A stretch of DNA of 64,000 nucleotides, taken from the NCBI GenBank assembly GCA_023374025.1, contig SIJG01000120.1:181408-245407 (forward strand), in the 5' to 3' direction. The notes under the pieces were generated by a model. The model saw only the letters and a list, made by a program, of their open reading frames with translations. It was not told the DNA's origin and searched no databases. A program made the translations under genes and the position numbers. This document shows positions 56,901 through 64,000 of this stretch, piece after piece; within the stretch, counting starts at the first letter, position 1; each line of letters begins with the position of its first letter. The stretch comes from Heterodera schachtii. Its lineage: Eukaryota; Nematoda; Chromadorea; Rhabditida; Heteroderidae.

Positions 56901-59900
56901 AAATATAAATATCTCGCCCTATTTGTCACTCTTTATTAGTTTAAATATTTTTTTGTGAATTATACTATGAAATTCCCTAATAAGCCCATTGCATTTACTA
57001 ATTTTTAATCTGATGGGCATTATTATAAAACCAATTTTTCGATTCGAAATTCGCCTTAAATATTCATTCGCCTTAAATATTCATTCGCCTTAAATATTCA
57101 TTCGCCTTAAATATTCATTCGCCTTAATATTCATTCGCCTTAATATTCATTCGCCTTAAATATTCATTCGCCTTAAATATTCATTCGCCTTAAATATTCA
57201 TTCGCCTTAAATATTCATTCGCCTTAAATATTCATTCGCCTTAAATATTCATTCGCCTTAAATATCATCGCCTTAAATATTCATTCGCCTTAAATATTCA
57301 TTCGCCTTAAATATTCATTCGCCTTAAATATTCATTCGCCTTAAATATTCATTCGCCTTAAATATTCATTCGCCTTAAATATTCATTCGCCTTAAATATT
57401 CATTCGCCTTAAATATTCATTCGCCTTAAATATTCATTCGCCTTAAATATTCATTCGCCTTAAATATTCATTCGCCTTAAATATTCATTCGCCTTAAATA
57501 TTCGCCTTATTCTTAAATATTCATTCGCCTTAAATATTCATTCGCCTTAAATATTCATTCGCCTTAAATATTCATTCGCCTTAAATATTCATTCGCCTTA
57601 AATATTCATCGCCTTAAATATTCATTCGCCTTAAATATTCATTCGCCTTAAATATTCATTCGCCTTAATATTCATTCGCCTTAAATATTCATTCGCCTTA
57701 AATATTCATTCGCCTTAAATATTCATTCGCCTTAAATATTCATTCGCCTTAAATATTCATTCGCCTTAAATATTCATTCGCCTTAAATATTCATTCGCCT
57801 TAAATATTCAATGACAAAAAGACCCTGTCCCGAAACCGCATATTCTCCAATTTCCCAAAAAAATGGTCTCCACCAGTTAATTGACTCTCAATTGACTTTT
57901 GTCAAGACTACAGTGGAAGCATTAAAACAACTCGAGACCTCTTTCACCTCCGATCAAATGCCCATTTTTACTACCCTAATTTCCACTCTGTCCTCACAAA
58001 TTGACCTTCTCAGTGGGTCATTTTCCCAGCTCCATTCCACTGCTCAGTCTAATGAAGGCATGCCAATTTCGGCGGAAGAATTGGAGAGACAGAGAAGTAT
58101 TGTGATTATTGGTCTGCCAGAGCACAATGACGACTCACCAGCAAAGCGGGCAGAGATGGACCGGTCAAAAATCAATGGCATATTCGATTCGCTGGGGATC
58201 GAATGCGGTACCATTTCCTACCGAATGGGCCGTTCTTTTAACCCAGCACTAAGAAGTCCTCGCCCATTGAAAGTCCTTTTGCCTTCCCGTGGTTTCCAAA
58301 AACAGGCACTCTCGGCATGGCAAAAAAAAACACAACACCATTCGACCCACCGACTCGTCTCTGAAGAATGTCCGCCTCCGTGAATCGTTGACAAAGGCAC
58401 AGTTGGAGGAACGCCGTTGCCTGCATTTGCAATGCGTTGAAAACCGGAAAAAAGATGGCAAAGATTGGATCGTTTATGCTGGGACTGTCATTCTGCGAGA
58501 TGAGGTGCAGATTTTTAAGAGTCAGAATATTCGTGGACCAAATTTTTAAATTTTTATACCAAATCACAAAAAAAACAAAAAACTTTTACAAAAAGAGATT
58601 GCCTTTTCCGGTCGGAAGAAAACTCTTGCCAAAATACAAATTACTCAATTTCACTACCACCAAATAAAGGGGATATTAATTCTTTAGAAGGTTTTATCTG
58701 TTGCTTAACTAATATTCGCTCTATAATGAACAAAACTGATGAAATTTCACTGGCTTTAATAAATAAAAAAATTAGCATATTATTACTGACCGAGACATGG
58801 ACAAAAGAAAATGAGGGAATTCCTCTTAGTCCATGGATTAAGGAGAATTATAATTATATTTTTGCATCAAGAAAATCCGAAAACAGTTCACGTGGAGGTG
58901 GTTGTGGTATTTTAATCAAAAATGAGATAGCCTTTTTTGTAAAATTTTCTGGTACAAAATTTAATTGTGAAATTTTAATTATTCAATTACAAAATCTGAA
59001 ATCAATAAGACTTGCATTGATTTACCGGCCTCCCAAAACAACTTTAAAACAAACAAAAGAACTTTTTAAATTTATACAAACATTTTGGTGTGAAAATTTT
59101 ATAATCTTAGGAGATCTAAATTTGTCAAATCGAGAATTGGTATGGAAGCAAGGCCAACCAAACGCTATAAATAATATTGGTGAAATATTTTGTGACTTTT
59201 TTAATAAATTTTCATTTATAAATGCCACAAATGAGCCCACTAGGGGTAAATCATGGTTGGATTTAATTTTATCGGCAAATGATAAAATCGTAAAACATTG
59301 CACTGTTGAAGGAGGCATATTTTCATCTGATCATTTAGCACAATTTTTTGTGTTAAATGTTCCTAAAAATAGAGAAAAGCCTAAAGATATTCATCTTAGA
59401 CGGTTTACTCCGTCTAACGTATCACTTTTAAATGTCGTTATTTCTGCTAGATTAAGTTCTCTTTCTCTTTCACACTTTAGTATAAATGAAAAATGCTGTG
59501 CCTTCAATAGCGCCTTGTTGAATGCCTTGAATGAGTGTATTCCAGTAAAAAAAATACAAAAAAAAGACTTAGCTCCAAAGTATCCACAACATTTATTGGC
59601 ATCCATTAAAGAAAAGGCAAAACTATATAGACAGTGTAAAATTGATCCAACAAAAAAAGCACTTTATGATAGCATTACTTTACATATAAAAATACAAACC
59701 AAAAAAATACATAATTTAATTGAATATAAGGCTATTTCAAAGGGAAAAAATTCAATTTTTAGATACATTCAAAAACACAATGTCAATCCCTTTGAAATAC
59801 CAAATTTAGTTTTTGAAAATAAATGCTATCAGTGAAAGTGAAGAGAAAACGGAATTATTTGCCATATTATTTGCAAATTCATTTAATAACTCCGAAGTTG

Positions 59901-62743
59901 TCCTAAACGATTTAAGTTTGGACAACTCCTATGGTAATAATCAATGCTTTATATCGGACATAAATTTTAACATCATTGAGACTCAAACACTGTTAAGAAA
60001 ATTGCCAAATAAAAATGGAACTTCTCCGGATAACATTTCTTATAAAGTCCTAAAAAATTGCCATTTTTCATTGGCGACTGTTATTACTGAGTTGTTTCGA
60101 CTATCATTAGACAGTGGTTCTCTTCCAAATATTTGGAAAGAATCAATTGTCTTTCCTCTTTTTAAAAAGGAGGATAAATTTAATCCTGAAAATTATAGGC
60201 CTATTTCTTTAACGTGTTCACTGTGCAGAGTTATGGAAAGAATTCTCAGCAAAAATATTTACAATTTTCTATTAAAAAATAATAAAATTTCAGAGTCCCA
60301 ATTTGGTTTTATTAGAAATAGGTCAACAACAAATCAATTAATAACAGTTGTCGAAGATTGGTATGAAGCAATTATTAATGGAAAAAAAGTTGACTGTATT
60401 TATATTGACTTTCAAAAAGCATTTGACTCGGTACCTCATAATTTGCTTTTATATAAATTGGAAAAAATTGGTATACGGGGTAAATTGCTAAATTGGATAA
60501 AAGCATTTTTAACGAACAGGACTTTTCGCGTTAAAATAGGGGATTCTTTATCCTCTATTAAAAAAGTTGGCTCTGGCGTCCCCCAAGGCTCTGTCCTGGG
60601 TCCTTTATTATTCCTTATATATATTAACGACCTTCCTGATGTCATACCATCAGGAGTGAATATTAAATTATATGCTGATGATGTTAAAATCTATATTTGT
60701 TATAAAGCAAGAACAGAAACGGAAATTATGCATAAAGCATTGCATAATTTATTCGAATGGGCAAATAAATGGCAAATAAAAGTTTCAATTCAAAAAACTT
60801 TTGTACTTTATTTGGGTTCAAAAAACCCAAAAGAAACTTATAAATTTGATGGGAATACAATAAATGCTGTGGACACAATTAGGGATTTAGGAGTAAACAT
60901 TGATAACAAATTACAATTTTCCGATCATGTTAATCATATAACAAGGAATGCGTATTTACGTATGCGTTCCTTGTTCCGAATAATTAAATCCAAATCATCT
61001 AAGATTTGGATTACGTTATATAAAACTTATATTAGGCCTTTATTGGAATACGCTCCGGAGGTTTGGAATCCGTCTCTTCAAAAAAATATTAAAAAAATCG
61101 AAAAGTGTCAAAAATATTTCACCAAAAGGGTGTTTTTTAAATGCACCCTTCCGCCAATTCCATACCAAAATCGATTAGAATACCTGCAACTGCCAACACT
61201 TGAGAATAGGCGAAAGCTCTTTGATCTGTTCATGGCACATAAAATCGTTTATGGCCGAACAGATCTAGATATATTTAAAATTTTCAAACCTTCTGAACGC
61301 TTTAATGTCCCCTTTTATAGGTTTAACACAAAATATAAATTAGGCAAAAAATTTATTCCCTTTGCGGGGAGGGCTACAAAATTGTGGAATCAGCTGGATA
61401 AAGAAATCATTAAAATAAATTCTTTAAATCAATTTAAAACAAAAATTAAACTCCTTAAGATATAAAATGACCGGAAAAGTGAATTATCTCTTTAATAAAG
61501 ATATTATATATTTTATATAGTGATTTGGTTTTATTGATGATCATTGACCTCGTTCTTATATTTAATTTTGTTGTGATTTCTTAATTTTGTTTAATTTTTA
61601 ATCCATATTACTCGAGGACAATTTAATCTATGACATGTCCGCAGAGTAAGTGGATTACTCCCTTTTGTGGACTTTTTTCTTTTTTGCATAAATAAATAAA
61701 TAAATAAAAGAAAAAGGTCTCACCCAATCTTATAAATCATATAAACTTTGCAAAAGTAAATAATTTTTTTTTCAATTTTTCCCTTTTTATTTCAATAAAA
61801 GAGTATTTTCAATTTTTTGTTGCTCTAAATTTTCCTCATTTTTGGTCAATATTTTCTTAAATATTTTTGCATTGTTGCTAAAATATTTATTTAAATATTT
61901 CGGGATTTTTTGTAAATATAAATATCTCGCCCTATTTGTCACTCTTTATTAGTTTAAATATTTTTTTGTGAATTATACTATGAAATTCCCTAATAAGCCC
62001 ATTGCATTTACTAATTTTTAATCTGATGGGCATTATTATAAAACCAATTTTTCGATTTCGAAATTGGTTATTCACCTTTGCAATGGTACTGAATTTCATG
62101 CGCGGATTTTGTTTGGCAATGTCGGCATTCATCCGACTGCTCATCCCGTTCATGACAATCGTTTCATTCAGCTGTTCATGATCAGACCTTTGCTGTAGAT
62201 TTTTGATCACCGCTTCTTCAACTCGTGCGGAAAGTCGGGACCATCCGGAAGACTTTCCGGACTGAACAGTAAGATGACGGTTTGTACAAGGACTGGCGCT
62301 CGGACTTGGTTGATCCGGTTTTAATTGTGGTTTATCCTGATCAAATTTATATCCTAGATTTGTTTTAAAGTTAGGTGATCCGGTTTTAACCTGCTCAATT
62401 TTTGACTGATCTGGATTTAAATGTTGATGATCCTGCTCAAATTGTGATTGATCTGCTTTAATTTGTGGGACCTGTCCAAATTATGGTTATTTGGTAATAA
62501 TTATGATTGATCCGCCGGTTTAATACTTGCAAATTTGATTTGGATTTTCCATGCTCCTCAGCCAATCGTAACTCCTTACTTTCAGCTTTTTGTTTATATA
62601 TTTCCGTTTTAGCCACATTTGTCTGCTTTTCTAAATTTGTTTAAATTAAAATTCTATTAAAATTATTTATTTTTACCTTTTGTTTTTAAGCTTGAATAAT
62701 TTCCACTCCCCTCACTTTCACTGTCACGCATTTGCTTATACAT
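50963..62743 (-). CDS. Cyclic nucleotide-gated cation channel, alpha-type subunit (TAX-4-like)
   Basis: Sixteen exons: 62677-62743, 62527-62630, 62076-62471, 55826-55952, 55599-55738, 55414-55543, 54888-55098, 54268-54417, 53741-53917, 53107-53200, 52862-53026, 52580-52630, 52476-52529, 52237-52348, 51632-51893 and 50963-51041. They sum to 2,319 nt, 772 residues, with no break. The first 190 residues are polar. S1-S4 cover about residues 250-380 ([15 protein letters not shown] is S4). The pore reads [14 protein letters not shown], with the Glu found in alpha-type filters. A C-linker follows ([20 protein letters not shown]), then the nucleotide-binding domain ([35 protein letters not shown]) and a C-terminal coiled coil ([14 protein letters not shown]). 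Such channels carry cation current when bound by cGMP in sensory cilia. The exon after 55414 uses a GC donor upstream. Intron 3 holds a non-LTR element. The start and the last exon are the least certain parts. Confidence 0.88.
56696..57051. repeat. Left copy of a 356-bp direct duplication flanking the retrotransposon
   Basis: Matches 61710-62065 almost base for base (one T-run indel, one T insertion), beginning GAAAAAGGTCTCACCC and ending CGAAATT. It is ordinary intron DNA of the channel gene on both sides. Confidence 0.9.
57052..57808. repeat. 17-bp tandem repeats forming the element's 5' end
   Basis: Unit TTAAATATTCATTCGCC, about 44 copies, a few with one-base losses. The last unit runs directly into ATGACAAAAAGACCC at 57811. 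Regular and nearly identical, so recently expanded. There are no unique spacers, so it is not a CRISPR. Confidence 0.95.
57811..58549 (+). pseudogene. Retrotransposon ORF1, one frameshift
   Basis: From ATG 57811 ([15 protein letters not shown]) the first part has a predicted coiled-coil stretch ([19 protein letters not shown]), then an RRM-like block ([15 protein letters not shown] ... ISYRMGR). A nine-A run near 58322 shifts the frame; the continuation in the next frame reads [20 protein letters not shown] and ends GPNF at 58549. The layout matches nucleic-acid-binding ORF1 proteins of L1/CR1-type elements. Confidence 0.75.
58726..59835 (+). pseudogene. Retrotransposon ORF2, endonuclease part
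   Basis: Apurinic-type endonuclease (exonuclease-endonuclease-phosphatase fold): [39 protein letters not shown] and SSDHLAQFF in the usual order. The open frame continues upstream of the ATG at 58726, so the true start is earlier. A one-base shift at about 59820 separates it from the reverse transcriptase. Confidence 0.85.
59813..61465 (+). CDS. Retrotransposon ORF2, reverse transcriptase part
   Basis: 550 codons from 59813. Reverse transcriptase motifs in order: [69 protein letters not shown] and YADDVKIY (catalytic Asp pair). The thumb and a C-terminal [13 protein letters not shown] segment follow. The motif set is that of CR1/jockey-group non-LTR elements. In an intact element it would be fused to the endonuclease at 58726; the one-base shift there separates the two. 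Confidence 0.85.
   Translation: MKINAISESEEKTELFAILFANSFNNSEVVLNDLSLDNSYGNNQCFISDINFNIIETQTLLRKLPNKNGTSPDNISYKVLKNCHFSLATVITELFRLSLDSGSLPNIWKESIVFPLFKKEDKFNPENYRPISLTCSLCRVMERILSKNIYNFLLKNNKISESQFGFIRNRSTTNQLITVVEDWYEAIINGKKVDCIYIDFQKAFDSVPHNLLLYKLEKIGIRGKLLNWIKAFLTNRTFRVKIGDSLSSIKKVGSGVPQGSVLGPLLFLIYINDLPDVIPSGVNIKLYADDVKIYICYKARTETEIMHKALHNLFEWANKWQIKVSIQKTFVLYLGSKNPKETYKFDGNTINAVDTIRDLGVNIDNKLQFSDHVNHITRNAYLRMRSLFRIIKSKSSKIWITLYKTYIRPLLEYAPEVWNPSLQKNIKKIEKCQKYFTKRVFFKCTLPPIPYQNRLEYLQLPTLENRRKLFDLFMAHKIVYGRTDLDIFKIFKPSERFNVPFYRFNTKYKLGKKFIPFAGRATKLWNQLDKEIIKINSLNQFKTKIKLLKI
61710..62065. repeat. Right copy of the 356-bp direct duplication
   Basis: Partner of 56696-57051. It follows the element's AAATAAAT tail directly and ends 10 bp before the third exon of the channel gene (donor at 62075). 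Confidence 0.9.
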
Positions 62744-62862
62744 TTATAGAAAATGAATTTTATCTGTTTTTAACCACAAAGATCTTAATAATTCAATGAA
62801 TTAATAAATTAAAATAGAAAATAAAAAAATTAAATGGGCGAGATTTTTAAAAAAATCGCATG

Positions 62863-62940
62863 TTAATTAAAAATGCATGGGCTTTTTATCACATTTACCG
62901 TTTAATTAAAAATGCATGGGCTTTTTATCACATTTACCGT
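62863..62940. repeat. Exact 39-bp tandem duplication upstream of the channel gene
   Basis: Two identical units at 62863-62901 and 62902-62940, containing AAAATGCATGGGCTTTTT. They lie about 120 bp upstream of the channel gene's ATG and could be in its promoter. 62941-64000 is AT-rich; the plus-strand open frame at 63569-63850 has low-complexity composition and I do not call it a gene. Confidence 0.85.
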
Positions 62941-64000
62941 TAGGATCTGTATTTCAAAAAGTCTTTGTAGAACTGTATTACTGATTTCCCGAATTTCTGG
63001 CGTTAAACCGACATGTTTTTATTGACTCAGATCTTGATACATTTTTTATCAGAAGCTGGATCAGGCAAAATCCAGACAGGCTCCAGGTTATTGGTTGAAA
63101 TTCAAAATTTAACTTGATATGACCAGGAAATGGGTATTTATAAATTAATTAATTTTAATTTAAATAATAATTTTTAAAAGTAATCATAAAAAGCATTACT
63201 TTTTATGACGTACATTTTAAGATTCTTAAACAAAAAAAAAAGAATTTTCTGTTTTCATTGAACATTTTGCGCGCACAATTCATAATTATTTCTTTCATTT
63301 CGCAGAATGTCGAATGCTCATTATCTCATTCGTAAAACCATCATCATTACAATTATTTTTTGGACGAGTAATTTTATGTTTTGTTTGTGTGTAAGTAATT
63401 AGTGCTTATTGACAGTTACTCGGGCAACACAGAAAATGAATAATAAAAATGAAAAATTGAAATTTAATAGTACTTTATGTTTTCAGAACACAGAATTATG
63501 GGGGACTAAAATTTGATAAATTTATTTTCTGATTTTTGATTTAATTAATTTTTTTTTAAGTAATTTATTTGTTTTTTATGTTCCAATTTTTAAAAAATAA
63601 TTATTTCACATTTCATGAAAGACATGAGCCTAAAGAAGCATTATTTGTTTTTTATTATTTTTGTTTTATTATTCACGAAAATTTCTTCCCGTTTCTTCAA
63701 CAAGATGGAATATTTATGATGAGTAGAAAACATTTGCCGATAAAAATGATGACAAAAAAAAACAGAAAAAAAAAACTTTTTATCATAAACTTGGAAGCAA
63801 AAATGTATCTTTGCAAATTATTTTGTCAATTCACGATCAAAAAATTATAGATTATTTTTCTTATAAAATATATAATATTTTTATTTTAGAAAAAAGCATA
63901 AAAAATTCGTCAGCAGAAATTGATAGCGATGAATTCATAAAAGAAAATAAATTTTCAATTTATTTATAGGAAATTTTCTCCCATATTTGGCATCATATTT

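Larger units (their letters stand above)
57052..61709 (+). mobile_element. CR1/jockey-like non-LTR retrotransposon
   Basis: From 5' to 3': about 44 tandem 17-bp repeats, ORF1, ORF2 (endonuclease and reverse transcriptase), a short 3' region and an AAATAAATAAAT tail. It lies opposite in strand to the channel gene, within its third intron. The long direct duplication on each side marks the insertion limits. Frameshifts in ORF1 and ORF2 mean this copy is not competent as it stands, though the damage is light. Confidence 0.92.

Noticed and set aside
57052..57808. Regular short repeats that might suggest a CRISPR array
   Set aside because: Units are contiguous 17-bp tandem repeats with no unique spacers, in a eukaryotic retrotransposon.
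63569..63850. 93-codon plus-strand open frame
   Set aside because: Composition is dominated by Phe/Lys/Ile from AT-rich DNA; no motif, no splice context, no related copy in the window.

Overview
The window looks like AT-rich nuclear DNA of a plant-parasitic cyst nematode (Globodera or a close relative). The evidence is short introns with clear GT/AG (some GC/AG) borders, a multicopy F-box-like gene family, a BTB-BACK-MATH gene of the type expanded in cyst nematodes, a nematode-type cyclic nucleotide-gated channel, and very many small non-autonomous transposons. The organism assignment rests on recognised families and was not tested by a search.

Region 1 (1-28.5 kb) is accessory DNA. It holds about nine copies or fragments of one F-box-like family on both strands. 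The copies at 14.5-15.9 kb and 26.9-28.5 kb read open from start to stop across five exons, and the copy at 1-1258 is open but cut by the window edge. The others are frameshifted, truncated or split by transposons. The BTB-BACK-MATH gene (12.86-8.55 kb, minus) has a frameshifted BACK exon and a duplicated, phase-matched MATH exon. Small inverted-repeat elements, most with 8-bp target duplications, sit in introns, exons and spacers. A 47-residue membrane protein gene lies at 20.2-20.8 kb.

Region 2 (28.5-36.1 kb) has a foldback element at 29.1-30.0 kb, a four-transmembrane protein gene (30.99-32.10 kb), tRNA-like fragments, GC-rich palindromic repeats, and a putative secreted protein with tandem helix-turn-helix repeats (35.39-36.08 kb). 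An in-frame TAG splits the latter.

Region 3 (36.2-50.6 kb) is repetitive. Two satellite arrays are built from AATCAGAACATTCTGATT-like monomers. They are joined to three copies of the C-terminal end of a hAT transposase, two of which form a palindrome with 1,275-bp arms. A truncated paralogue of the helix-turn-helix gene lies on the far side of the palindrome.

Region 4 (50.9-62.7 kb) is one gene on the minus strand: a CNG channel alpha-type subunit whose 16 exons sum to an open 772-residue frame. Its third intron carries a 4.7-kb CR1/jockey-like non-LTR retrotransposon. The element is flanked by direct copies of 356 bp and has a 5' end made of 17-bp tandem repeats that run straight into the first ATG of ORF1. 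I see no convincing gene in the last 1.2 kb.
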